Positions 43,927-53,047 of a stretch of DNA of 64,000 nt are shown here, one piece after another; position 1 is the stretch's first letter; every line of letters begins with the position of its first letter. The position numbers and the translations under genes are program-made. This DNA comes from UBA1941 sp046329575 (GTDB taxonomy: Bacteria; Bacteroidota; Bacteroidia; Chitinophagales; LD1): contig JAXLUJ010000012.1 of the NCBI GenBank assembly GCA_046329575.1, forward strand, positions 1-64,000, in the 5' to 3' direction. The notes under the pieces are model-generated. The model worked only from the letters and a program-made list of their open reading frames with translations. It had not been told where the DNA came from and did no database searches.

Positions 43927-44265
43927 ATGAAATCAATATTTTTTAAGATGGCACTGATCGCCACGATTGGGTGCACGGCTGCGGTTGCGGCACAGACCGG
44001 TTCTACCGCAACGCCTTCGCACCAAACCGACGGCAATCGTCAAAGCGGTGGTAAGATGAATGGTGGAAGTACCGGAAGTACCGGAAGCCGCGGAACCACA
44101 CGTGGTACCCGTGGCTCGACCGGAGCAACAGGCCACACCGGCAATTGGGGAAATACCGGTTCATCGGGATACACAGGAAATACCGGTTATTCCGGAATGA
44201 ATGGTTCGAGCGGTTATAATGGAACCACCGGGCCAGAGTACTACAACAACAACAATCCTCACTAA
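43927..44265 (+). CDS. Secreted collagen-like Gly-x-Thr/Ser repeat protein
   Basis: 112 aa. Signal peptide (1-22), then from about residue 40 a low-complexity region of Gly-x-x triplets with Thr and Ser ('GSTGSTGSRGTTRGTRGSTG', continuing to 'GYNGTTGPE'), ending in NNNNPH. Triplet periodicity is close to bacterial collagen-like proteins, but too short and proline-poor for confident triple-helix prediction. A hairpin (43900-43908 with 43913-43921) ends 5 nt before the ATG. No sorting domain seen. Confidence 0.7.
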   Translation: MKSIFFKMALIATIGCTAAVAAQTGSTATPSHQTDGNRQSGGKMNGGSTGSTGSRGTTRGTRGSTGATGHTGNWGNTGSSGYTGNTGYSGMNGSSGYNGTTGPEYYNNNNPH

Positions 44266-44286
44266 AAATTCGGCCATTTGTTTACT

Positions 44287-44322
44287 AAGTGATTCCGTTA
44301 TTCGGAATCACTTATTTTTATT
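44287..44322 (+). terminator. Intrinsic terminator
   Basis: A 10-bp perfect stem AAGTGATTCC/GGAATCACTT (44287-44296 with 44304-44313) followed by ATTTTTATTT, closing the collagen-like gene. Confidence 0.92.
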
Positions 44323-44343
44323 TCGAAACAAAAAATAACCGGG

Positions 44344-45789
44344 ATGAATTCAGGGCTTCAGCAATTGCGTGTATTTGTGGTAGATGATGATGATGATGAC
44401 TTGCTGCTGATTACAGAGTACTTGCAGACCATGGAAAATTACCGGGCCGAAATCACCACTGAACGAAATAGCGAGAAGGCGCTGATTCAAATTCTCAATA
44501 ATGAACACGACGTTTATATTGTTGACTATCGTTTAGGAGCCAGAACCGGGGTGGAATTGATTAAGGTTGCCGCTCAGGCGGGAATCACAAAGCCATTTAT
44601 TTTACTTACTGGTGCGGGCGATAAATACGTTGATCTGGAAGCCGCAAATGCGGGGGCATACGACTATTTAGTAAAAAGCGAAATCAATGCGGTGCTACTT
44701 GAAAGATGTTTGCGCTACTGTATGGAATATTACAATACGCATCAGGAGCTAAGAGAGAGTGAAAGCCGTTATCGCGATATATTTACCAAGACCAACGAGA
44801 TTATTTTTGTTGCTGATCAGCACTTTAGGATCGTAAATTTTAATCCTGTATTTACGGCTACATTAGGTTACGAGGCCCATGACCTTCAAAACAAAAATCT
44901 TAAAGACCTCTTCCTTCGTGATGAGCTTGCAGCAGCCTTTATTTCCTCACTGGCCGAATCAGGAAGTATCAGCGATATTGAAGTAGAACTTATTGGGAAA
45001 GGCGGGATTCCGAAATCTTTTTTGGCGTCCTGTTTGAAAATTGAACTTAGTGGAGAAGGCGCGGAATATTTGGGCATTTTTCACGATTATTCTGTAATTA
45101 AGAAAGCCAGTGCTGAACGGTTGTTACGTGAAAAAACCGCTGCTACGGCCAAGTTGGTGGCCCGCCTGGCCGATGAGATTCACCGGCCGCTTACAGAAAT
45201 TGAGAACTCGGTGGAAGAACTTCAACCTTTGGTAGATGAAGATCAGGAATTCTACCTGAATATTATTAAATCGAACAGCAAGCGAATTGAAGGGTTGGTT
45301 TCGGAATTGATGAAGATTTCCAATCCATCAGAAAACAAGTTGGAAGCCATTGATGCGAAGGAATTGTGTTTAGAGGCTTTGCAGCAGGCCAAAGATCGAA
45401 TTGAACTGAATCATATCAAATTACATTCTTATTTCCCAGAGGAAAACATATTGCTGAAAGTTGACCGCGAGAAGTTGCGTATCGCTTTATTGAACATTAT
45501 TATTAATGCCATAGAGGCGATGGAAGCAGGCAAGGGTGAGCTGCATTTAAGTTTGCAGTTTACCGGTTCTACAGTAAAAATTAAAATTGCCGACAATGGC
45601 GGCGGAATTCCGGATGATGTACTACCTCGGCTTTTTCAGCCATATTTCACTGGGAAAAAAAATGGAATGGGCTTGGGTTTAGCCAACACCCATTCCATCA
45701 TTCAATCACATGGCGGGGAAATTGGGGTGGAATCACAATTGGGTAAGGGAACCGTGTTTTCGCTCACACTCCCTTTGGTGAGCTCATGA
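44344..45789 (+). CDS. Hybrid signalling protein: receiver - PAS - histidine kinase
   Basis: 481 aa, no membrane segment. Receiver domain 1-125 with an acidic cluster ('VVDDDDDDLLLI'), phospho-acceptor Asp in 'IVDYRLGART', Thr in 'LLTGAGD' and Lys in 'YLVKSE'. PAS domain about 140-255 ('YRDIFTKTNEIIFVADQHFR'). DHp helix with 'LADEIHRPLTEIENSVEEL' (a divergent H-box lacking the usual N after the His), then the HATPase with N box 'NIIINAIEAM', G1 'DNGGGIP', G2 'GMGLGLANTHSI'. A receiver-first kinase of this type usually acts as a phosphorelay middle step. Its 3' end overlaps the convergent LytTR gene by 6 nt. Confidence 0.88.
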   Translation: MNSGLQQLRVFVVDDDDDDLLLITEYLQTMENYRAEITTERNSEKALIQILNNEHDVYIVDYRLGARTGVELIKVAAQAGITKPFILLTGAGDKYVDLEAANAGAYDYLVKSEINAVLLERCLRYCMEYYNTHQELRESESRYRDIFTKTNEIIFVADQHFRIVNFNPVFTATLGYEAHDLQNKNLKDLFLRDELAAAFISSLAESGSISDIEVELIGKGGIPKSFLASCLKIELSGEGAEYLGIFHDYSVIKKASAERLLREKTAATAKLVARLADEIHRPLTEIENSVEELQPLVDEDQEFYLNIIKSNSKRIEGLVSELMKISNPSENKLEAIDAKELCLEALQQAKDRIELNHIKLHSYFPEENILLKVDREKLRIALLNIIINAIEAMEAGKGELHLSLQFTGSTVKIKIADNGGGIPDDVLPRLFQPYFTGKKNGMGLGLANTHSIIQSHGGEIGVESQLGKGTVFSLTLPLVSS

Positions 45790-46533
45790 ATTCTTTTTCA
45801 ACCACTCGCTGATGGCTGCCCGTTGCGATTGCGCCACTCCGGCTGTATGAAGATTGCTAAGCGTAATTGTGGCATATCGTCCGCGGGTAACGCTTACAAT
45901 ATGTTTTGGGTTGACCAAATAAGTTTGATGCGTTCGCAGGAATCCATACGGCGCCATTTGTTCCTCATATTTTTTCAAAGTTTGTGATAATAATAGCTTT
46001 TCACCGCTCGCGAGAATCACGTGGGTATAATTGTTATCAGCCTGACAGTAAATGATATCATCGGGTACCACAAGCCGTGTACCTTTTTCGGTATGCAGCG
46101 CCACCCGTTTTGGCCGGACGGTTGTTTCGCGCATTTCCTGAAGCATACTTCCCAGTAATTCCCATTTCCGATTTTGCACGCGGAGCATAATTGATTTAAA
46201 AGTGGCATCCAACTGTTGATCTGACAAAGGTTTCAGCCAATAATCGAATACACCATTTCTTGCAGCGTCAAAGGCATGTTTCTTGGATTGGCTTACACAA
46301 ATCCATTCAAATGGAATTATCGGGTAATCCTGAAGCAACTGAAATGCGTTTTTTAAATCAGCATCCAGTAGGAGTACATCGGGTAATTCTTCCAGAAAAG
46401 ATAGCTTGGCGGAATCGAGATTCTCGCTTTGTTTTAAGCCAATCATTCCGTGATAATGCGATTCGCAATATTTGGTGATTGCAGCTATAAAATCTGTATC
46501 GGCAGATAGTACAAATAAGGTAAGGTGTTTCAT
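45784..46533 (-). CDS. LytTR-type response regulator
   Basis: 249 aa from the ATG at 46533; an upstream ATG at 46557 adds eight residues with no receiver homology. Receiver domain (about 1-115) with Asp in 'VLLLDADLKNAF' and Lys in 'DYWLKPLSD', and LytTR DNA-binding domain (about 145-245; 'DDIIYCQADNNYTHVIL', 'GFLRTHQTYLVNPKHI', 'VAQSQRAAISEWLK'). LytTR regulators bind direct repeats upstream of targets. It lies between two histidine kinases encoded on the other strand, one of which may be its partner. Confidence 0.88.
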   Translation of the reverse strand: MKHLTLFVLSADTDFIAAITKYCESHYHGMIGLKQSENLDSAKLSFLEELPDVLLLDADLKNAFQLLQDYPIIPFEWICVSQSKKHAFDAARNGVFDYWLKPLSDQQLDATFKSIMLRVQNRKWELLGSMLQEMRETTVRPKRVALHTEKGTRLVVPDDIIYCQADNNYTHVILASGEKLLLSQTLKKYEEQMAPYGFLRTHQTYLVNPKHIVSVTRGRYATITLSNLHTAGVAQSQRAAISEWLKKNS

Positions 46534-46729
46534 GAGAAAAATATTTAGTGTGCTCAATATTAGCGCTTTACAATAGGCTGAACTAGCTCTTCGGAATGCA
46601 TTATTAATATTCTAATTCCTCAGCGGAACACTCCAATGGCATTTAAAGTGTTGAAATTCAATTCGAAATGAAATTGGATAAAAAGGGGGGATTTGTCCAT
46701 TCGGCAATGCAATTGAAACCTTTATCGAC

Positions 46730-48487
46730 ATGTATCGTATTATATTTTTCTATTCTATTAATGTGAACACCATATCAATAACAGGTCAAAATTTTAGATT
46801 TACTAAGGCTGCCGATATCCGTCGGAAGCCTTGGAATATGGCAAAACAAGTAGTTGGTTCGTTACAACTGTTGTACAGCAATGGAATTACCGCCATGCGT
46901 TCAATCCTGTTTTTGACAGGAACGATTTGCCTTGTAATGGCGGTTACCAGCACCCACGAATACAATTACGGGTTAGTAAACTGGATACAGGGTATTCTGG
47001 CATTGATTGTGATTGGGTTTACTTATACTGCTTTTGGCGAAGCCAATTATCTGATGTTTGGCCATGGGTATATTATTCTGCTGGATCTGCTCAATATGAT
47101 TCCTATTATCAGCAGCCGGTTTATCGATAAGTTCAGCTATCAGTACATTATTTTCTTTTTCGTTTCCAGTCTATTTTTTCGCGACAAGAAAAGTTTGCTG
47201 ATGTGCGTTGGGGTGAACGTAGCGGGTTTGATTTTGCTATTGTATTTTCCGGCCACCAATTCTTCATCGTTGCTCGACTTTTATTACAGTTGCTTATTAT
47301 GTATGGTAAGTTTGAGCATACTGATGCTTTACCGTTTTGATGTGGAAACCAAGCTAGCGGAGAGCGAAAAGCAATATCGTTTAATTACCGAAAACTCAGC
47401 CGACATTATTTGTACGCACCAACCCAGCGGTATTCTTGATTTTGCGAGCCCATCATTGTATCATCTCACGGGATATTCGCCGGGTGAGTTAAAGGGGATT
47501 TCTCCTATGAAATTCATTCATGAGGAAGATCTTGAGAAACTTAAGGCAATGGCCCGGACAAGTGTTAATGGGGAAAGCGATCGCATTTTTCAATATCGTT
47601 TCCGGAAGAAGAATGGCGAGTACATTTGGTTGGAAACTTTAGTTAAAGATTTGAAGAGTGATGGTGATACCTCTGATAGTAATTTCCTGAGCCAAACCAG
47701 AAGTTTTCAGAAGAACCATCTTTATCAGGAGGAGATTGAACGAAAGAACGTGGAGCTAAAGGCCAGTTACAACGACATGGAAATGTTTGCCTATATCGCT
47801 TCGCACGATATGCAGGAACCCCTGCGAATGATTTCGAGCTATATGCAACTGCTAAAGCGCCGTTATGCCAACGCTGCAGAAGATGCGGAGAGTGTTGAAT
47901 TTATTGACTATGCGCTTCGCGGAGCTTCCAATCTTCAGGCGCTGACGCGCGATCTGCTTGCCTATTCTACCCTAAATAAAAAGGAGTTGAACATTACGGA
48001 GGTTGACCTTCAGCAACTGCTGGACGATATTACCAATGATTTGAAGATGCTGTTGCAGGAGCGGAATGTTATACTTGAAATACCGGAACGCTTTCCAACG
48101 TATTATTGCGATAAGAATGCTATACGGCAATTGTTACAGAACCTTATCCAAAACGCCATTAAGTACAATACATCGCAGCAGCCGGTGGTATCAATCAGCT
48201 TTAAGCCGATCAATAAGGCGATGATATTTTGTGTGCGCGACAATGGTATTGGTATCGAAATGCAATATGCTCAAACCATTTTTGAACCTTTCAAGAGGTT
48301 ACATACCAAAAATCAATACGCAGGCACCGGTTTGGGTTTATCGATCTGCAAACGCATTATTGACCGTCATGCCGGTAATATTTGGGTGGAGTCACAAATC
48401 AATCACGGATCTTCTTTCTACTTTACGATACCATCAGTAGAGCGTTTGTTATCATTCCAAAATGATATCAACCGAATCAATCTTTAA
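46730..48487 (+). CDS. Membrane sensor histidine kinase with PAS domain
   Basis: 585 aa. Five to six transmembrane helices between about 55 and 205, a PAS/PAC domain (about 215-330; 'YRLITENSADIICTHQPSGI', 'FRKKNGEYIWLETL'), HisKA with 'FAYIASHDMQEPLRMISSYM' and HATPase with 'NLIQNAIKYN', 'DNGIGIEMQY', 'GTGLGLSICKRII'. The DMQEPLR H-box is the phytochrome-like type. The start is uncertain: ATG at 46838 (M37) would remove a poorly conserved segment. The last 36 nt overlap the convergent aminotransferase-like gene. Confidence 0.9.
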   Translation: MYRIIFFYSINVNTISITGQNFRFTKAADIRRKPWNMAKQVVGSLQLLYSNGITAMRSILFLTGTICLVMAVTSTHEYNYGLVNWIQGILALIVIGFTYTAFGEANYLMFGHGYIILLDLLNMIPIISSRFIDKFSYQYIIFFFVSSLFFRDKKSLLMCVGVNVAGLILLLYFPATNSSSLLDFYYSCLLCMVSLSILMLYRFDVETKLAESEKQYRLITENSADIICTHQPSGILDFASPSLYHLTGYSPGELKGISPMKFIHEEDLEKLKAMARTSVNGESDRIFQYRFRKKNGEYIWLETLVKDLKSDGDTSDSNFLSQTRSFQKNHLYQEEIERKNVELKASYNDMEMFAYIASHDMQEPLRMISSYMQLLKRRYANAAEDAESVEFIDYALRGASNLQALTRDLLAYSTLNKKELNITEVDLQQLLDDITNDLKMLLQERNVILEIPERFPTYYCDKNAIRQLLQNLIQNAIKYNTSQQPVVSISFKPINKAMIFCVRDNGIGIEMQYAQTIFEPFKRLHTKNQYAGTGLGLSICKRIIDRHAGNIWVESQINHGSSFYFTIPSVERLLSFQNDINRINL

Positions 48488-49786
48488 GTCGAGCAATATC
48501 TTTTGAGCCTCAATAATTGCCTGATGCAAAATATCGGCGGCATTGGTCAATTGTTCGTAGGTCATCTTACGCATCATTTGGAAACGAAGAATGGATTTAT
48601 CGCGTGGAACTGCAGGAAATTCCACCGAATTTGCCAGCAAGCCGAGCGACATTGCTTCGCGTTGCAGTAAACGGGACAATCGGCTATCACCTATGAGCAC
48701 AGGAATGATAGGACTGATAATTCCATTGGTTACAAAACCATGGCGATTGAACTCACGCACTAAAAATTCGCTTTTAGCACGCAATTCACGACGCATTTCG
48801 GCACCTTCCTGGGAGAAGGCGATGTCGAGCGCCTTGAGGGCGAGTGCACACGACAAATTACTCAAACCTGTTGCGAAGGTATAGCATGGAGCAAAAATAT
48901 CGATCTGATTTTTTATACAACGTGGTCCGCCTAAAAATCCGCCTGTTATGCCCAATGCCTTGCTAAATGAACCGGCAATCACGATGTTGTTACTGCCTTT
49001 AACCGGTATAGTGTTCAACAAACCTCTGCCGTTCTCATCTACCAAAGCCAAATCGTTCGTAGCATCTATGTACAAAATGGCATCATACTTTTTACACAGT
49101 TCGTACATAGCCAGCATATCCGGGCTGTCGGAATTCATGGAGTACAAGGTTTCTACAGCCACGAAAATTCCGGCTGTTTCACTTTTTCCTCTGCAGAAGA
49201 TCAGTTTTTTTTCCAGATCCTCAAGTGAATTATGTTTGAACTTGTAAACGTACTCGGTAGCGAACTTTGCACCTACATCTGAGGAATTGTGCATCAGCAT
49301 ATCCATGATGATGTAATCGCGATGAGATGCCAAACCGGCTAAACCGGCAAATGCGGAACACCAGCCGCTTGGAAAAAGTTGCACTTGTTCCACTTCCAAA
49401 ATATCGGCCAACCGATGTTCTAATTGCTGGGTAAGTGTATTTCTGCCTCCAAGTACCGGAGAACCGCCGGAGTTGATCCCATATTCGCGGATGATCTCAA
49501 TAGCGTGATCAAGAATGCGTTGATCGTTGCTAAGGCCCAGGTAGTCCTGCGAGCCAAAATTCAGCAATTCCCTATCGCTATCCACCCATGTTCCTTTAAC
49601 GGTAATTTCCGTACCTAATCGTTTGGTAAGAATTCTGCTGAATGGCCAGAAACCGTGTAGTTTCAGAAGGTCAACCCAGTTGTTGAACGGTTTGTACCGT
49701 TCTTCAAGAGTCTTACCCTGTACATTTCTGAAAAGGTATCCCCCCCCCAATAGCGCCTCATACTGTGAGGTACTTGAATTGACCAT
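48452..49786 (-). CDS. Alpha-oxoamine synthase-family protein (BioF/SPT/KBL-like), atypical active site
   Basis: 444 aa, PLP fold type I. The family signature is visible: H166 in 'DMLMHNSSDVG' (stacks on PLP), D241, and the Schiff-base K276 in 'AGSFSKALGITGG'. The usual DEAHS motif, however, reads DATND: D241 is kept but the second conserved His is N244. The N-terminus (1-60) is longer than in BioF. This might be a divergent serine palmitoyltransferase-like enzyme or a relative with a different acyl chemistry; the substrate is not assigned. Its 3' end overlaps the convergent kinase gene by 36 nt. Confidence 0.8.
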   Translation of the reverse strand: MVNSSTSQYEALLGGGYLFRNVQGKTLEERYKPFNNWVDLLKLHGFWPFSRILTKRLGTEITVKGTWVDSDRELLNFGSQDYLGLSNDQRILDHAIEIIREYGINSGGSPVLGGRNTLTQQLEHRLADILEVEQVQLFPSGWCSAFAGLAGLASHRDYIIMDMLMHNSSDVGAKFATEYVYKFKHNSLEDLEKKLIFCRGKSETAGIFVAVETLYSMNSDSPDMLAMYELCKKYDAILYIDATNDLALVDENGRGLLNTIPVKGSNNIVIAGSFSKALGITGGFLGGPRCIKNQIDIFAPCYTFATGLSNLSCALALKALDIAFSQEGAEMRRELRAKSEFLVREFNRHGFVTNGIISPIIPVLIGDSRLSRLLQREAMSLGLLANSVEFPAVPRDKSILRFQMMRKMTYEQLTNAADILHQAIIEAQKILLDLKIDSVDIILE

Positions 49787-49824
49787 AGTAGAAAAAATTT
49801 ACATACTCATAATGAATACATCTA

Positions 49825-49854
49825 CAAAGCTAAGCAATGCTTGCTTTTTACAAG
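49825..49854 (-). promoter_or_regulatory. Promoter of the oxoamine-synthase-like gene
   Basis: CTTG (49854-49851), 18-nt spacer, TAGCTTTG (49832-49825) on the minus strand, about 38 nt upstream of the ATG at 49786. Confidence 0.7.
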
Positions 49855-49886
49855 TATAGGCAGAAAAAAAATCGTTGTTAAAATTT

Positions 49887-51008
49887 TTATGCAGGTTTAG
49901 TCACCACCAACTGTTTAATGTGTTGTATCCAGCGCACGGTTTCGTGAGGTGGGCCTAATAGGGTGAGATGGCCCAATTTTCTTCCAGGCTTTGTAGAAGT
50001 TTTACCGTAGAGATGTAAATAGGTATTTGGTATCGCCAATGTTTCTTCCAATCCCGATAGCGTGAAAGTGCCATTGACATCCGGAGCGCCAATGATGTTC
50101 CACATCAGTGCCGGCTCGCGAAGTTCGGGGTTTCCTAAGGGCAAATCCAGCAACAAGCGCAACTGCATTTCAAATTGTGAAGTGTAGTTAGCCTCAATTG
50201 ACTGATGCCCGCTATTGTGCGTACGCGGAGCCGTTTCGTTTACCAGAATGGCTCCGTTTTTATCGAGGAACATTTCAATTGCAAAAATGCCTGCACTATT
50301 GAAAGCTTTAACCACCTGAACGGCTATACCAGCAGCGGTTGCTGCTTGTTCGGCTGTAATTTGCGCAGGCGCAATCTGATAATCTACCAGATTATATTGA
50401 GGATCGAAAACCATTTCCACGGCGGGGTAAATCACCAAATCCCCATCATTGTTGCAGGCCACCGTAACTGCAATTTCTTTTGCTATGGCTACTCCTTTTT
50501 CCAGTACGGAAGGCGCATCAAAACCCTGATTCAATTGCGTTTGGTTGGTAATGATGGCCACGCCCTTTCCATCGTAACCTCCGGTACGGAGCTTATGGGC
50601 AGCAGGTAAAAAATCGATATAATTGTTCAGTTCAGAAGCGCGTTCAGTAAGCACGAACGGGGCTGTTGGAATATTGTTCTCCTGGTAAAACTGCTTTTGA
50701 AGCCCTTTGTCGCGAATAATCTGTAGCACCTCAGGGCGAGGAATAATCGTTTTTCCTTCCTGCTGTAATTGAAACAGCGCCTCGATGTTCACATTCTCAA
50801 TTTCGATCGTAATCACATCGGCCTTCCTGCCGAACATTAAAACCGAATCGAAGTTGCGTATATCCCCGTTGGTGAATTCATCGCAGAGGAGAGCGGCCGG
50901 TGCATCCGTTCCTTTTTCGAGCACCATTGTATAAACCGGATAATTGGCTGCTGCCTGAAGCAACATTCGCCCTAATTGTCCACCACCAAGAATGCCGATA
51001 CGTTTCAT
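49887..51008 (-). CDS. purK: N5-carboxyaminoimidazole ribonucleotide synthase
   Basis: 373 aa, normal length. 'KRIGILGGGQLGRMLLQAA' at the N-terminus, ATP-grasp motifs 'KLRTGGYDGKGVAII' and 'VNETAPRTHNSGHQSIEANY'. It carboxylates AIR with ATP and bicarbonate in purine synthesis. The start at 51008 is chosen because the family begins at this Met; the longer frame to 51131 overlaps the divergent SBBP gene. No purE is adjacent. Confidence 0.95.
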   Translation of the reverse strand: MKRIGILGGGQLGRMLLQAAANYPVYTMVLEKGTDAPAALLCDEFTNGDIRNFDSVLMFGRKADVITIEIENVNIEALFQLQQEGKTIIPRPEVLQIIRDKGLQKQFYQENNIPTAPFVLTERASELNNYIDFLPAAHKLRTGGYDGKGVAIITNQTQLNQGFDAPSVLEKGVAIAKEIAVTVACNNDGDLVIYPAVEMVFDPQYNLVDYQIAPAQITAEQAATAAGIAVQVVKAFNSAGIFAIEMFLDKNGAILVNETAPRTHNSGHQSIEANYTSQFEMQLRLLLDLPLGNPELREPALMWNIIGAPDVNGTFTLSGLEETLAIPNTYLHLYGKTSTKPGRKLGHLTLLGPPHETVRWIQHIKQLVVTKPA

Positions 51009-51118
51009 GAATGCGAAGAAAGGCTTTTCAGATGAAGTAAGTAATGCCGTGAATTGTCCTTTTATGCGGTACCGGCTACTTGCACTTTTGCGCCATCGTT
51101 TAATTAAAACAAAACACA

Positions 51119-52828
51119 ATGAAAACTTCATTACTAAGGAAAATTTCGATAGTTGCCGCTACCTTTTGGGCAACAACATCAGAGGCGCAAACCTTAAAAT
51201 GGGCCAAGTCGCTTGGCGGTGGTGACCGCAGCGTGGGCCATGCCATTACCGTTGATGCCTCGCGAAATGTAATCACAGGCGGTTATTTTTCGGGAACAGT
51301 GGATATGGATCCATCTGCCACAACTGCCAACCTTATCAGCGCTACCACGTCATTTGATTGCTACGTTCAGAAATTAGATTCATCAGGGAATTTGTTGTGG
51401 GCGCGCCGCATGGGGGGCGATGATGACGATGAAACAAATGCTCTTGCTGCCGATGCCTCGGGTAATGTATATGCTGCCGGCTATTTCAATACTTCCATCG
51501 ATTTCGATCCGCTGCATTCGGGAACGGTAACCGGTGTAGCAGCCGGAGCCGCTGATTTCTACGTGGTGAAATTTTCGCCATCGGGGAATGTTTTATGGGC
51601 AAAAACATTTGGAGGAAGTGGTAATGACAAAGCTACCGGCCTGGCGCTGGACGCGGCCGGTAACATTTTTGTAACCGGAACTTTTGAAGGCACGGCCGAT
51701 TTTGACCCAAGTGCAGCGACCGTAGCGCGATCGTCGAATGGCGACCGCGATATTTTTGTACTGAAACTGAGCAGCAGCGGCAGTTATGTTTGGGTGCAAA
51801 CTTTTGGAAGTGTGGACGCAGATAACGGCAATGCTATTGCTTTAGACCACGCCAACAATGTGGTAGTGACCGGAAGTTTTCAAAATACGGTGAATTTTGA
51901 TCCGGTTAGTGTTCATAACCTCACGGCCTATGGCTATGGAGATGTTTTCATTTTGAAGTTGGACAATTCCGGCAATTATGTGTGGGCCGGTGCGGTGGGA
52001 GGCGCTGATTATGATGATGCCGGAAGAGGTGTTGCAATAGATAAGGCTAACAATATTTTCGTAACAGGAATTTATCGGGGCGATGTAGATCTGAATCCCG
52101 GAGTGGCTGTAGATAGCTTTAGCTGGCATTCCTACAACGATGTTTTTCTTTTGAAACTTACTGCTTCCGGCACATACGCATGGGCGAGGGTGATGGGCGG
52201 CGGCTCGTGGGACGAAGGGTATGCTGTGACTACTGACACTTTTGGGAATGTTTATAGTACCGGATATTTTGGAGGTAGTGCCACATTTAATGAAGTTGGT
52301 CCGGTGGTGCTTACCAGCAATGGCGGCAGCAATGTATTTATACAAAAATGGAGTGGCGCAGGCGTGATGGTATGGGCCAAATCATTAGAAGCTTCGGGTG
52401 ATGATATTGGGGAAGCGATTGCAACCGATGCTTCGGCCAATATTTATGTAACCGGTCAATACAGTATTGTTACCGATTTTGATCCGAATGCTGCGGTGGT
52501 TTCCATTACTAATAGCAGCGCGCATAGTTCATCGTTCATTCTGAAATGGAGTTCCGAAGAACCCGCGCATCCGCAAGGCATTACTGAAGCTGAGGCTGAA
52601 ATATTGCGTGTTTATCCAATTCCTGCAAATGAGTTGTTGCAGGTACAATTCAAAAATGCACAGCGCGGCGTTCTTACGTTATTCGATTTAAGCGGCAGTA
52701 TTATGTATGAACAGGAAATAGATGGTTTGGCAACAGTTGTGAGCCTGAAAGATTTCGCAATTGGAAATTATATTCTGAATTGGAAAGGAGAGAAGGGTTC
52801 GAAATCGATGATGATTTCAAAGATGTAA
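51119..52828 (+). CDS. Secreted SBBP beta-propeller repeat protein with T9SS type A domain
   Basis: 569 aa. Signal peptide (1-23), then seven or eight repeats of about 60 aa with the pattern 'DASGNVYAAGYF...DFDP...FYVVKFSPSGNVLWAKTFGG' (SBBP/beta-propeller, about 25-480), then a T9SS type A domain ('LRVYPIPANELLQVQF' to 'MMISKM'). An extracellular propeller of unknown ligand. The divergent neighbour is purK, with 110 bp between the starts. A partial -7 box (CACTTTTG, 51082-51089) precedes the ATG. Confidence 0.9.
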   Translation: MKTSLLRKISIVAATFWATTSEAQTLKWAKSLGGGDRSVGHAITVDASRNVITGGYFSGTVDMDPSATTANLISATTSFDCYVQKLDSSGNLLWARRMGGDDDDETNALAADASGNVYAAGYFNTSIDFDPLHSGTVTGVAAGAADFYVVKFSPSGNVLWAKTFGGSGNDKATGLALDAAGNIFVTGTFEGTADFDPSAATVARSSNGDRDIFVLKLSSSGSYVWVQTFGSVDADNGNAIALDHANNVVVTGSFQNTVNFDPVSVHNLTAYGYGDVFILKLDNSGNYVWAGAVGGADYDDAGRGVAIDKANNIFVTGIYRGDVDLNPGVAVDSFSWHSYNDVFLLKLTASGTYAWARVMGGGSWDEGYAVTTDTFGNVYSTGYFGGSATFNEVGPVVLTSNGGSNVFIQKWSGAGVMVWAKSLEASGDDIGEAIATDASANIYVTGQYSIVTDFDPNAAVVSITNSSAHSSSFILKWSSEEPAHPQGITEAEAEILRVYPIPANELLQVQFKNAQRGVLTLFDLSGSIMYEQEIDGLATVVSLKDFAIGNYILNWKGEKGSKSMMISKM

Positions 52829-52857
52829 AATCACTACGCTCCGATTTAGAAGAGGTA

Positions 52858-52887
52858 ACAAAAGAGATGCAGTTGCATCTCTTTTGT
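52858..52887 (+). terminator. Stem-loop terminator
   Basis: A 14-bp perfect inverted repeat (52858-52871 with 52874-52887, loop GT), 30 nt after the SBBP gene. The T run after it is short, so termination efficiency is uncertain; the U-rich part lies in the 3' arm. Confidence 0.75.
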
Positions 52888-52991
52888 GCTTTCAGGGAAT
52901 CATTTTTAGGTGCTACCATGGATTTGCGGAAAAGAAATTGCATATAAGCCAATGGGGGAAATTTTCAAAAAAAGACCCCGCAAAGCATTAT

Positions 52992-53015
52992 GGCAAACCG
53001 CGGTAGGGATGGCAG
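52992..53015. repeat. Dispersed repeat, copy 2, left half (interrupted by the IS110 element)
   Basis: 'ACCGCGGTAGGGATGGCAG' and the bases after it match the left module of the repeat at 15532-15550. The copy continues at 54463 on the other side of the IS110 element. Removing 53016-54464 restores GGGATGGCAG joined to CGGAAAGCCC, parallel to GGGATGGTAG/CGTAAAGCCC at 15542-15561. Confidence 0.85.
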
Positions 53016-53047
53016 GTACTATCATTAAAACAAGTAAAATTTAAAGT

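Noticed and set aside
51009..51131. 41-residue extension of purK
   Set aside because: It overlaps the divergent SBBP gene start, and PurK proteins begin at KRIGILGGG.
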